Below are positions 1 through 10,488 of a stretch of DNA of 64,000 nucleotides, piece by piece. The notes beneath the pieces are model-generated. The model saw only the letters and a program-made list of their open reading frames with translations, ran no database searches and was not told the origin of the DNA. The stretch is from Niebla homalea (Eukaryota > Ascomycota > Lecanoromycetes > Lecanorales > Ramalinaceae): contig JAHGAU010000017.1 in NCBI GenBank assembly GCA_019925105.1, positions 744,001-808,000 on the forward strand, written 5' to 3'. The position numbers and the translations under genes were made by a program. The first letter of the stretch is position 1. The number at the start of each line of letters is the position of its first letter.

Positions 1-591
1 GCAGCGTAATCGGTCGCTTGAATCATACACATGCAATAAAACATGCTTCATGGAAGATCATGCCATCCATCTGTCATTCCTCAAATGCCTTTCTGCCCCT
101 CTGCAGCAGGCTCACACAGGCTGGGGACCTAACACCGCGGCATTGCGCATGGGAAAGCTCCAAGGCCGCCATCACTCAAAGCAAAGCCTGCAAAGCCTCC
201 GAGCGCCGGATGTCCGTTGACCGACTTCAAGCTCGGACAGTACTCATTGTAGCCAAATATACCGCCACGGGACTTGCATCCAACCGTCCTGCAGGTTGTC
301 ACCAAAAGTGTCCGTCATCCAAAGCCTGCAAGCGGACCCGTTCCTGGGGAACTATCTATTCCGATTAAAAGGCTGCCCTGAAGCTCTCATCTGGTGCTTA
401 TATTGCTGTCTGTCCTTGCCCACCTCTTGGGTCCTTCCGGCAGACATCACGCCTTTCCCTGAGACCGAAGGACCCCCTTCCAAAGTCATTCGCTTTTGCA
501 AAGATTTGGTAGCATTGACTCTCTGCCAAGCCAGAAGAGATAGCCAAAGCTATCATCTCTACCCAATTACATTTACCTCTACTTTTGCATC
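1..591. other. No supported gene
   Basis: Open frames here are short, lack recognisable motifs and overlap one another on both strands. I see no RNA gene or repeat. Confidence 0.5.
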
Positions 592-1484
592 ATGTTTACT
601 TACCAGAACTTTGACCCAGATCCGTTCAGGAAAGCCAACATGGCTGAGGATTTTTTTGGAATCGACTTTGGTTCGGGTCCCATGGACAATGGTCCATTTT
701 ACAATATCATCTGGCCCCAACCTCTTGGTAACGCCCTTGAAATACCGAATAAAGGCTGAATGGAGCAGCAACTCCCTTTAAATAGTATACCGGGGACCGG
801 CATTGGCTCAGGCGCTTTCGACAATTATCTATTCAACGAGAGCTTAAACTCGGGCTTTAACTTTCCTCAATTTCCTGTCGATAATGCTTTCGGCTTCCCT
901 CAACTTCCTATCGGTAATGCTCCCCCCTTCCCAACGAGGGCTTATAAGGTTTCATTCCTAATATGATTCCTCCCTCTGTTGAAGCCAACCTCGGGCTGCG
1001 GAGTCAATCTCCGGCAAACCTTGGGCCAAAAAGCGTTGAACAAATACACCTTCCTTGTATAAACCCAATGAAACGCCGACGTGAGCATTCAGACGAAGAA
1101 GCTGATACACGCGTTACAATCGCTCCCGCTCCGGCTTTGATGATACAGGACTCCGATCCCATCAGTGCTTCCTTCCTCGAGCTCTTCTACATCCTATCCG
1201 CCGAGGCCTTACCCGTCTTCCAGCAGGCGTCCAGGCTCGCCCAAGCGCAGGAGTTGACCCTGCCCACAGCCCGCTTCCTGAGCAGCTTTATCTTCAAACA
1301 CGAAATCACCGGCCGCGAATTCCCTGGCCGCGACCTTCCAGACCCATTTCCTCGGCCCGGGCTCCGCCTTGGACGTCCATCCCGGTTCCCGGTGCTTTCC
1401 TCCGACTTTCACCCTTCACGCCCCAATCCAGGCGAATCTTCCATTGGTCTGGGCGGATTGCGAGATCACCGAGGAGGGCGATAG
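592..1484 (+). pseudogene. Broken or mis-read orphan gene with in-frame TGA
   Basis: An ATG at 592 opens a frame that runs to 966 with one interruption, a TGA at 757-759. The ORF on the far side (from ATG 760) is in the same frame and has the same flavour: rich in Asn, Phe, Pro and Gly, with repeated NAFG/GNA-like segments (FPQFPVDNAFG, FPQLPIGNAPP). A second frame, 963-1484, overlaps the end and carries a basic KRRR cluster followed by a more ordinary helical stretch. No domain is recognised. I read the locus as one decayed or intron-containing lineage-specific gene; no intron I tried removes the TGA and keeps the frame. It could also be non-coding. Confidence is low. Confidence 0.3.
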
Positions 1485-1746
1485 CGAGAGAAATATTGTA
1501 CAACGGCCAACGAGAGCCGCCCGTTGTCTTGGCATCAACAGTGTTTCGCGATATGTTCGCCAGCTCCCGATTTTTGTAGTCTCCACAGCCACGCATGTCT
1601 TCGGGAGTCCTGATCTCTAAATGGGAGATACTCATGCGATTTCTTTCGCATCGTGAGGAATCTCCTTTGATGCAATAGGAGGAATGCTGACCCACTTTCG
1701 AATGACAGCTGAAAAGAAACTTGCATCCAGAGTTCCGCTTCCAGGT

Positions 1747-2069
1747 ATGGCTGACAACAACAACAAGAATAGCTGGCCCGCGGGCGTCGACCCATTTCAC
1801 AATGTCGACAACTGGACGCCTGAACTGTTGAACCTCATCAACATATAGAAGAAGCCTGGCTCCAGATACTGGAGTTCCGATGTGAAGTTCACGTACAAGT
1901 CTTACGAGTCAAAAGTCATCAAGGTGAATGCGTGCAACATACCCTACATAGACAGCCAGAGCTAGTGTGCGGGCATACATTCTGCCTGTCCTGTATCCTT
2001 ACTAAGGTCGATAGGGTCTTGGATCCTGGCCTTGTCTGCAGTAAGTGTCACCCTGATATCACCAAGTGA
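1747..2069 (+). pseudogene. Decayed RING-finger paralogue (copy 1)
   Basis: The frame ending at the TGA 2067-2069 encodes ELVCGHTFCLSC, then 14 residues, then CSKCHP. This is the C-x-H-x2-C-x2-C-x14-C-x2-C half of the RING found intact at 5334-5609 and 7638-8204, and its stop falls at the same alignment point as in the 5.3-kb copy. The first zinc pair is gone: the region aligning with FCPSC reads YWSSD and lies in another frame (the one starting at ATG 1747, which hits TAG at 1846). A further stretch after the stop resembles the region after the RING of the 7.6-kb gene, again frame-shifted. I infer a pseudogene; an unusual splice structure is the alternative. Confidence 0.5.
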
Positions 2070-4128
2070 GCAGCGAAACTGCAGACAATATGTCTGACGG
2101 ATGGGTTCGCCAAGTAGGGGCAGAAAGACATGCTGAAGGGTGAGGACGCCCTGGATTGAGTGGTCCTTCTATTTGAATTATCATATCATGATTCTTGGAA
2201 TGTCGAGCAGTCACTCGGGAACCGACGGATGCATAATGATGAGCTTTTCATTGACGAAATCGTGGGCAGAGAGCTGCGGCTCGAGAGCTTACGTGGGCTA
2301 GTCGTGGAGGTCTGGAGACGGTGGCATCCTGAAGAGATACAGTTCCAAATCAAAACTAGGAGGGTACTTTCATGTTGGGAGTGAAAATTTCATGACTCTT
2401 CTCATTAGGGAAGTTGAAGTGCAAGGCAGGCCCAAGGCAAGTGATCCCGAGATTTGCTGGGAAGTGATGGGATTGCCCATATGTAAAAATTTATTCGTTA
2501 GAAGTGAAAAATGTTTCAGAAAGAGAGCATCAGCGGCGGAAAGGTGGAAGCTTCAGACGAAACATCTGCCATCTCACAGCAACAGCAACGATATCATGAC
2601 AACAGAGTAAGCGACGACGGGAAATGACAACTATAACAAAACGAAACCACGGCGTTGAGAGCAATACAGTCCCGTACTATCCTTGATCTGAGCGAGAAGA
2701 TCGAAATGCTTCAAGCGATCCTTGGTATGCGCACAGGTGAGTGAGTGCAACGTGCATGGCGATAGCCATTTACAAGAGCCCCGAAGTCGCTTCGGCAAGG
2801 CTTGGGGTGGTGGAGAGATTTCAATAAGAAGACTGACAAAATTCAAATAACATAAATATATACCTGAAGATATATATCGTCTTGGTGATCGTGATTGGAG
2901 GAGAGCGTGTTCGGGACTGAGTAAGAGTTGCCGATTATCCTTGTCGCCCCTATCACCGTCGCATGGAACCCCCTCAGCTTGGTCTTGCCCTCCCGACGAT
3001 AGCAAACGGAGGAAAAATGAGGAAAAGAGGGAAGATTCGTCCGCTTGGGAGCGATTGGCGGATTTTACGGGGGATAGGCTTAGGTGGCGCCAGTGAGGGG
3101 GCGGAGAAGATTACGGTTGCCTACCTCGTCGAACGTATTTCGCTTTTTCTCAAACGAGCTTCGGAAGAGTGGGTTGGAGAGCAACTTGCTGGGCAATGGA
3201 GGACTATATGGATCAGTACTGCGAGCTCTTCGCCGATCGAACGGTCGCCAAGCGCAGCGATCACGAGTCTAAAGATATTAGCGATAGGGAACCATTTACT
3301 CAATGTCTCGAAGATGCCTGTAGGAGCCGGCGCCTGAGTGCTCCTGGACCTCACGCCACAACGTATGGCAGAAATACACGAAGCACTTCGGACCACGCGA
3401 CCTCTACGTGGTTCAAAGGACAATAAATTCAGGTGTTTGCGGGTTTGAAAAACCCGCAATCAAATACACCGGCTGAAGTTGTTCGATACAGTTACGACCA
3501 GCTACACGCCGTTGCTAATCTCCCTAAGTAACGGGAGAAGGGCATCCCCAGGATCTCTGGTTGATGAACGGTGTGCTATTCTTGTTCTCAGCACGAACCC
3601 CCATTCAAGATTGGACTGATTTCCATAATGAAAGGTATAGGATCTTGAACTCCTGTATCAAGTCATTCTTTCAGACACACATTAAGCATTATATGAAGCT
3701 TTCATGACACCGACTCGCCTTGACAATGTTGGTTTATCATGATAACAGTTTCGAATCAGTAACTGAACAACTTAACACCAAAGACCGTTTGCTGGGCCCC
3801 TTTAATTTGACAATGGCTTGGCTCTCTCGTCAAGATTATCGTGTAATGAGGTATGGGATTCATATCGAGCAGTGTCGAGTAGTCATGAACTGTGGCCTCT
3901 TCACAATTTCTACGGTTTCGACACAATAGCTTTGTTCAGCATGTCGATACATACAGTGCATCTCAAGGCATCCATCAATGCCATGCAAGCTTCCCGCACA
4001 TCTCCTGAACCTGTCTCGTCAACAAGGAGCCCTCGAAGCTTCCTACGCAATTCTCACGACTCTTTCATCGCTACGACCAACCAGCACTCCACCTCTGCAA
4101 AAACTCCATCTCTAGCAGGAAGGATCCA
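2070..4128. other. Accessory stretch without a confident gene
   Basis: Several overlapping ORFs exist (for example 2160-2384, 2963-3337 plus, 3121-3459 minus), but none has a motif, a consistent start or a splice partner, and the two strands compete over the same bases. Part of 2070-2160 is probably eroded 3' sequence of the RING pseudogene. Confidence 0.4.
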
Positions 4129-4656
4129 ATGGATTCTTCAAACCAACAGCAAAATATGAGTCTGTCGGCCGCCGTCGCTGACCTGAGTCAGATTGGGATC
4201 ACATTCCCAGGATTTGTTCCCGACTGCGGCAGCAGTGATTGCGCTCATTGCGCGGCAATCCGAGGAAATTTATCCAAGACCGAGAACGAAGCCCGGAAGC
4301 AAGCGAGATTGACGCAGTCTACTGAGGAGTTCTTTGAGAATCCGCAGGCTATGACTATCCCGGGATTGATTGGGGAAGATGATCGCACGCCTTCCGTGCT
4401 CTCAGGCGGAGAGAGCTCGTTGTCAACGGCGCGTCGACGTGCTGAGACAGATCTCGAAGAAATCTGTAACCTAGAGCGCTCCAAGGAGCTGGATAGCATC
4501 GGCAACATCATGTGGAACACTGCTGACAGGGAGCAGCCAGAACTGCTAAGCCAAATTGACGAGCGATGCGGCTTCAAAGATGATGAAGACTACGAGATGG
4601 TGAACCTTGATGAGGCTCAGATCGGCCTCATCGAAATAGATAACGCCCATGTCTAG
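4129..4656 (+). CDS. Orphan hypothetical protein, 175 aa
   Basis: Single-exon ORF starting at an ATG. The product is acidic and Ser/Glu-rich, with a Cys cluster near residues 29-37 (DCGSSDCAHC), a predicted helical middle part rich in Lys, Arg and Glu, and an acidic C-terminal third (DDEDYEMVNLDE). No known domain is recognised and I propose no function. It lies between the decayed RING copy and the first intact RING gene, on the same strand, so it may belong to the same lineage-specific block. Confidence 0.5.
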   Translation: MDSSNQQQNMSLSAAVADLSQIGITFPGFVPDCGSSDCAHCAAIRGNLSKTENEARKQARLTQSTEEFFENPQAMTIPGLIGEDDRTPSVLSGGESSLSTARRRAETDLEEICNLERSKELDSIGNIMWNTADREQPELLSQIDERCGFKDDEDYEMVNLDEAQIGLIEIDNAHV

Positions 4657-5333
4657 AAAATGTCCAGGAGAAAAAGCATAGTTGAGGGGAGAATTGCTAC
4701 CATTGTATTCTAAGTTTGATGACATCTTGTGAACTGCTTATCCCCCAAATTGAGACTGCGATCGTAGTGATGCTCCCGTCATTTCCCCAATCTCCTCTGT
4801 CAAGAAAACTGCAAGACCAAGCTTGACAAGGCATCCCAAATTTCCTCTTGACGGAGCCTACAGAAGTGCCAGAACCAAAGTCGAAACCTAGGCGTCATTA
4901 GATCCTGTGGAACACATCAAATGATCTCGAATTTTCTGCGCAATGTAGAGTGTCGATGATGATCTTTTCAATGAAAATCGTGACATACTGTGGAGCCTCT
5001 CTCTCACGAGCTCTGACACTGCGACTAGAAACACAGATCTGTTGATTCTCGACTCATGCCTTCAACACTTGACTGCCTTATGATTTCCCGGGCACAAGGT
5101 TCAAACAATGCCATTGTTCAGTCGTGAATACTACCATAAGTGAGGCTCATAGTACGTGTCGAGTCGAACAGCCATACATAGATGAGCGTTGCGCCGGATT
5201 GAAGATCATACTCTACCATCTACTCTTACTCCATAAACGACTTGTTCTTACACAGATCACAAACGTAATCTCGGACCATCAAAAAGGACACTTACGACTA
5301 TCAAAAGCCCTTCCATCAACACACCGTCCAACC

Positions 5334-5609
5334 ATGAACAGTACCAGAGAAATGTGGAAGATGAAGACCTGCGGAGGACATTACATACAGTTCCACATGA
5401 TTGCTCCACGGGAACTGGCATCCGGTCAGCAATTCTGCCCCTCCTGCGGATTTTGTTACAGAAACAACAATGTAACGCGCGGTTTACACCAACCGATAGA
5501 GCTGGTCTGTGGGCATACTTTCTGCCTGTCTTGCGTTCTCAGTCGGGTGGACAAGGCAATGGATTCCATCTTTGCCTGCAGCGTGTGTCATCCGGGCACG
5601 AACAAATGA
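5334..5609 (+). CDS. Small RING-finger protein, 91 aa (copy 2)
   Basis: Almost the entire protein is one C3HC4 RING. Zinc ligands are C35, C38, C59, H61, C64, C67, C82 and C85 (C-x2-C-x20-C-x-H-x2-C-x2-C-x14-C-x2-C), the same spacing as in the 7.6-kb gene, and both share a GGH motif about 20 residues before the first Cys. RING domains usually bind E2 ubiquitin-conjugating enzymes, so an E3 or an E3-modulating role is possible, but no substrate-binding part is present. Start: the ATG at 5334 has an ACC context; the frame stays open upstream to 5124 but that part has no similarity to the paralogue. The leader just upstream shares a GCCCTTCCATC element with the leader of the 7.6-kb gene. Confidence 0.6.
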   Translation: MNSTREMWKMKTCGGHYIQFHMIAPRELASGQQFCPSCGFCYRNNNVTRGLHQPIELVCGHTFCLSCVLSRVDKAMDSIFACSVCHPGTNK

Positions 5610-5666
5610 GCATTGGCTTGAGACACTGTGTGATGATGACGAGGAGATGTTCTGCTAGTCAGAGAC

Positions 5667-5694
5667 GAGGAGGAGGAGGAGGAGGAGGAGGAGG
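5667..5694 (+). repeat. (GAG)n microsatellite
   Basis: About nine GAG triplets in the 3' flank of the small RING gene, outside the coding frame. Confidence 0.8.
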
Positions 5695-6094
5695 CAAATT
5701 CTGAGGATGTACTTTGTCAATTTGGGTATTTCTAGCACAAATAACCAAGCATCGTCTCTTGATACCTCAACATGTTGAAGGTGGTGATGTCCTCCTCCTC
5801 GCATCGTCCCATTCAAAATTTTAACCGACCAACAGCCACTTTAGCAGAACAGGTATACCTCTGGCGAGACCTCCAATTACCAAGACTCCTGGCTCCAGAC
5901 GCTTGGGCCAGGATGGGGCGAGCAAGCGTATGCTGATCTCGATTTGATACTACCACTGTCGGGACCATGTTCGTACATCCAGGCAGCCCCAGCCTTAACG
6001 CCTCAGCGATCGGTCTTCTTGACGGATCCATTAAGCCGGTTCCTTAGTGGATCAAGCGAACTACGACCTTGGTCTCCAAGCACAGAGGGCACCA

Positions 6095-6593
6095 ATGACC
6101 CCGATAACAACACCTACCCAGTATTTCCTCAAAAAAGCTAATAACGAGAATATCATGAACAGCAGCGAGAGGATGGTACCTATGCCGCCTATGCCTACAT
6201 CCGCGCCTGTTACCCCTACTGCGGCCACGGCTGGTGGTGGTACGGCTGGTGGTGGTACGGCTGGTGGTGGCTCATCAAAGAAACGCAGGTACGACCATGA
6301 AGACACATGCACAGTCCAAGGAGGTATTGTACTAAGGGCCTATTTGCATCGAAGATCTTTCTGGCTCCGAGTATCATATCTTGCAGGAAATTGTTGAGGA
6401 GGCTCGTAATGAAGTAGTAAAGCAGCAGCAGGAGATCAAGCGCTTGGCCGCGGGACTTCTGGCGCTAGAGCAGAGCTTCTCCGAGTCCCAGGAGCGGTTC
6501 CCCGTGAAAGTGACGGGGATGGAAGAAAAATTAAAGGCTGTATCGTGTTTAAGGCGGGTGATGGGAGCAGCTTATAAAAGCCTTGGTTGGTGA
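6095..6593 (+). CDS. Orphan coiled-coil protein, two exons, ~141 aa
   Basis: Exon 1 from ATG 6095 encodes a Met/Pro/Thr-rich segment with three AGGGT-type units (15-bp tandem repeats at about 6229-6272) and a basic KKRRYDHED stretch. Exon 2 (about 6387-6593) encodes a Glu/Gln-rich heptad-like helix (EIVEEARNEVVKQQQEIKRL). A 73-base intron 6314-6386 joins them in phase: weak donor GTCCAA, a TACTAAG branch-like site at about 6327, acceptor TTGCAG. The layout of a basic patch followed by a coiled coil resembles a bZIP-like protein, but I see no convincing bZIP basic region. Function unknown. Confidence 0.35.
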
Positions 6594-7637
6594 GCATGAC
6601 TATTTCTGATATTCACAGAGACTCGGTGGTGGAAAGAGAACGGCTCCAGACCTAGTATATATTATTCTTTGTGACCGTCGCAGGCGAAGTTTGTAATCGA
6701 CCTTTGTTTGAGGAGACTGCTGCACTTGTGAATAAGAACATTTATGGTCTTGCCACCTTCGTTCACTCCAGCTTGTCCCTGACGGTAGTAAGAGATCGAT
6801 TGATTGTTGCATGGCGCTTCTTGCTCCGATTCCACAGATGGTCAACTTCGTTTGTATATTCCTACAAGAACCTCCGCCTGATCAGGGATCTCATCAGGGT
6901 CGCTTTAGCAGTTTCCACAGGAAGGGTTTGAACGCAGGTGTACCGACGTCGATCTTTGACTTACCAGAAAACCCGACTGATGAGGTTTTTATCTATCTCG
7001 GCGAAAAATGATGGTAATCTGCCTTCCACCAATTCCCTTTCTTCCCCAGCGAATGGGCGCCTCTTGTCGTTCCAGTGGCCCAAGTCGATCAGGTTCTCAA
7101 AATCCCTTCGAGACTAGCAAGAATCAACTGATGCAGGTTGGTAAGTTGCTTCTGCTATTTGTGCCAGCAGATTAATCCAATGTGATGTATAGCTCGAAAG
7201 TCTTTTATTGCCTCAGGCATTACTCACACTGCAATTTACTTGGGTGAGTCGATTTCGATGGCGTTTCCTTCACTTCTCTCTATATTTTGGGAACCCTCGC
7301 CCAGACGAGACGAGTCTGACCCAGCAATCTGCTTCTGGAAATTGTGTGCCATGATCCAGGATACTGAGACGAGGAGACGAAGGCATGATGGCTCGTTGTT
7401 CGAACAAAGCCTTTGTTCCTCAAGATCGGCAGAGCCAACTAGCAACTTCTGGCACTTGTGTCGAGGCACATGGTACATATAAATATAGAAGGAAAGGTGA
7501 GGGGAGCAGTCCTCTGGAAACCTCAACTCTTGTCATTGTGCAGCTCAGCTCCCGTCTCAACCAACTCGTCTCCGACCGAAGATCAATCTACATCACGCCC
7601 TTCCATCGAAACTGCAGCAAGTAAGGATACGTCAACC
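6594..7637. other. No supported gene; 5' region of RING copy 3
   Basis: Only short, motif-free ORFs. The last ~180 bases form an open in-frame leader before the chosen start of the RING gene at 7638, but without ATG-supported homology. Confidence 0.45.
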
Positions 7638-8204
7638 ATGACCGAGGAAGGATCACTACTTTACGAGACTGCGGGAGGTCACCGCCTCCGCATCATCGCC
7701 ATACCTGAGGTCGAGATGCCTCACATACAGGAGTGGTGTCCTTATTGCCGCTTGCCCTACCGGAACGAGACCGGCAAATGGAGCTCTACCCAGCCAATCG
7801 AGCTCGAGTGCGGACACGTCTTTTGTGTTTCCTGCATCGAGCAACGGGTCGACTTTGAGATAGATCCGGCGCTCGCGTGTAGAGAATGTCATCCTTCAAC
7901 GGCGGCGACCTCGGGCAATGCCTCATGCCTCGACTCTGGGTGGGATGAACTGTTCAGCCATTTGGAAGCAGTGAGAAACAGGCAAGCGCTGAGGGGAAAC
8001 TTCTCAAGTCGAGCCAGTGGTGACTTGAGTGGATGCTTTACTAATAGTGAGCTTGTCAGGCTCAATGCTCAGCGTGACACCGACTACTCTATGCATGAAC
8101 TCAAGGATGCCTTGCAGAAGATGGATCTGCAAAATGGGACGTCGACTACGGTCGATGATGTTCTTGGGCGGGTAAGAAGCTTGAATCTTTCTGGCAAACA
8201 GTGA
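7638..8204 (+). CDS. RING-finger protein, 188 aa (copy 3)
   Basis: The ATG at 7638 (CAACC context) begins a protein with a complete C3HC4 RING at residues 34-84: C34, C37, C58, H60, C63, C66, C81, C84, with spacing identical to the 91-aa paralogue at 5334. Unlike that copy it continues about 100 residues beyond the RING, into a polar, helix-prone region without a recognised domain (GWDELFSHLEAV, LKDALQKMD). The family role of RING domains is E2 recruitment in ubiquitin transfer; target and pathway are unknown. The frame is open further upstream to 7458, but similarity to the paralogue (a GGH motif at residues 13-15) begins after the chosen ATG. It is the longest, best preserved member of the local family and may be its source. 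Confidence 0.65.
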   Translation: MTEEGSLLYETAGGHRLRIIAIPEVEMPHIQEWCPYCRLPYRNETGKWSSTQPIELECGHVFCVSCIEQRVDFEIDPALACRECHPSTAATSGNASCLDSGWDELFSHLEAVRNRQALRGNFSSRASGDLSGCFTNSELVRLNAQRDTDYSMHELKDALQKMDLQNGTSTTVDDVLGRVRSLNLSGKQ

Positions 8205-8465
8205 GACTCGAACAAGAAGGCATTAAGACATAGATACCCATTCACCTAGTATAAACAATGACGACTTATGACTTTTATAATCCATGGTAATTTGTGCTTT
8301 CAGAGTGGCGAATTGATCTCCTACCTTACAAAACCCTCATTTCTCAGATGCTGTGGTATAATGCTATGCTATGCTGATATGCCATACCCCACCCTTGTTC
8401 TACCTATCCCATATATTGAGTGAGGCCGAGAATGCTCTTTATGACAGCGAGTAGCCATCCGCACC

Positions 8466-9206
8466 CTACTTCTTCACCCCCTCATTCTCAGCGACCTGGC
8501 TCTGCGCCTGACTCGCCAACCCGCCCTTCTCGGTCCCACCGAAAGCCCTCTGCTCACGCGAGTGCATAGCATCAGCCTCCTGCTTGTCCAAGCTGGCCGG
8601 GTCGGTCTCGAGCTTGCTCTTGACCTGATCCGCCTGCTGCGCGAAATTCGCTTCACGGTCCAGCTGGCTCTGCTCCGCGGGTGTCAGAGGCGCGGTACTG
8701 CCCACTCCTGGGGCGCGCGGCGTGCTGCCAGTCTCGTTGGCCGAAGCGAGGGATGCCGCCTGAGAGGCCATGGAGCCAGGTTCCGGTTGGGTGCCACCTT
8801 GGGCTTTGGAGGTCTTTGACTGGAGCTTGCGAGCGTCTTCGGTGGAGACGGAACCCGGATCGGCAGCCATCTTGGAGGCGACGTTGTCGGCAACGTTTGC
8901 GGCATTGCGCTCTCGAGTGAGGTTGGATTGCATCTGAGCTGCTGTAGAGCCTGTGGGGAATGTATCTGGTTAGCGACAATGATGCGACAAACAGGGTAGA
9001 GGAGGCATGTGTTGAGACGAACCTTTGGAGTTGTCACCCTCCTCTTTAGCTACTTGAGAGATGGTCGCACCGGCTTGTGAATTAGCTGCCATTTTGCGTG
9101 TTGCTATGGAGAATGCGCGACAGGGGATGCTGTTTGTTCTTTTTGAGATGATTGAGGACAACGCTGGAAGAGAGGCGGAGCTGCGGACACTGGCGAGGAA
9201 AGACAT
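8466..9206 (-). CDS. SMP/LEA-like protein, probably mitochondrial, 222 aa
   Basis: Two exons, 9206-9023 and 8950-8466, joined in phase across an intron with GTTCGT donor and CCACAG acceptor. The N-terminus (about 38 residues) is rich in Ser, Arg and Ala and nearly free of acid: a good mitochondrial presequence. The mature part has two seed-maturation-protein-like units, around STEDARKLQSKTSKAQGG and KQEADAMHSREQRAFGG, each followed by a Ser/Ala/Gln-rich helix ending in an ANE/AENE turn. SMP-type LEA proteins are hydrophilic, become helical on drying and protect other proteins in stress; that role is inferred. Domain assignment is by eye. The divergent neighbour is unrelated. Confidence 0.65.
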
Positions 9207-10488
9207 TTCTTATAGAAGAAGGTGAAGACGGGTAAAGAACGAATAATGGCAGTCACGGAAGGGTGATGTAGGTGTGATGCAAGACTGGCGAGATAGAATT
9301 TGCCCCTGTCCGAGGGTCGGATATTTGACGTATTTGATTTGGTGACGACATGATGATAGCTCATTTTGTCCACTTCCGATGAGATTGAGATCACAACAGG
9401 AGCTCACACATCAAACAATTCATAAGAGCCGTCTCTGGTGCTGCTTCATCATTTCGATGGCACGTGAAGAAAGTTGAAGTGCAGGCACTTCCATCATTGT
9501 GCATTTAGGCGATCAAGTCTTTCTGATGAGGTTGATTAAGGTTTTCCCAAGGAGCCTGCGCATCGACCTTATTTATCTTCACTTCAACGACAAAATCCTC
9601 AGTGAATGCTCAATCGGGTATTGTACAAGATGAGAACTTTCTCATGCACAAAGAGCCTTTAATAGCCATCTATGTGATCATGATTTCTCATTGCTATTTA
9701 AGCTACTGTGGGGATGCGGTAAGTAGATCTTGGAGGCGTTTCCTCTTATTTCATAAGTGCTTCATGAGTCTTGTAGCGCATGAAAACCCCCCATTCCTGC
9801 CAAAGCTTGGAAGTCTCTAGCCATATTCCTTAGGTAGGCAGATTTCACAAACGTTGCATCCAACTTTATCGATGGTTTAGGAGTTTTATTTTGTACATAG
9901 GAATACGGAATCTACATCTCACCTGATTATGTCAATGGGGAATTTGACCTTGTACGCCATTAAAGCACATGATGCCAATCTGCTGAAACACGTGTTTCAA
10001 TCCTAACCCCAGGGTCAAAGGTGTTGAGACTTTCGATGATCCGTTGCTTGAGATCAAAGCTAGAGTGTAATTAATCATCGGTAAGGGACATAGGCCGGCT
10101 TGAAACACATTGTCGTCTCCAAAAGTCGTCATCACCAAACGGAAAAATGGGAACCTGTCAACTACATTAATTTGAACCGCCTTAGCCAAGGTCGAATGAA
10201 TTTGGATTCACAAGCCGTATGATTCACGTTTACCTTAGCCCTCGGTTCTTATCAGAGAAAGATCTGATCATTCTTCGTTCGAGATTTGATCAAGCAGCCA
10301 CTCAAAGACGGTGCGTGCATGGTAAAGATCTTGTGACATACGCCAATATACTCTGATTGGCCACCTGGAGGAGATTTGGCAGAATTTGCCAGACATCGCT
10401 CGAGTCCTTCATCACACTTCCTTCCTCGTGAAAGACCTGCTGAGCTCGATTCAAACAGACACACCGAGGATTCGCGTTGGCTTTAGCA
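9207..10488. other. Intergenic region, nothing recognised
   Basis: About 1.3 kb with only short motif-free ORFs. It must hold the promoters of the SMP-like gene (leftward) and MND1 (rightward). Confidence 0.5.

Noticed and set aside
757..759. TGA at 757-759 as a selenocysteine or programmed readthrough codon
   Set aside because: Higher fungi of this kind lack selenocysteine machinery and no recoding stem-loop is evident; a decayed gene is simpler.
1306..1800. Minus-strand ORF of 164 codons
   Set aside because: It shadows the plus-strand frames, has no motif and crosses the start of the RING pseudogene.
2963..3459. Opposed ORFs 2963-3337 (+) and 3121-3459 (-)
   Set aside because: They cover the same bases on both strands, show no motif and have no splice partners.
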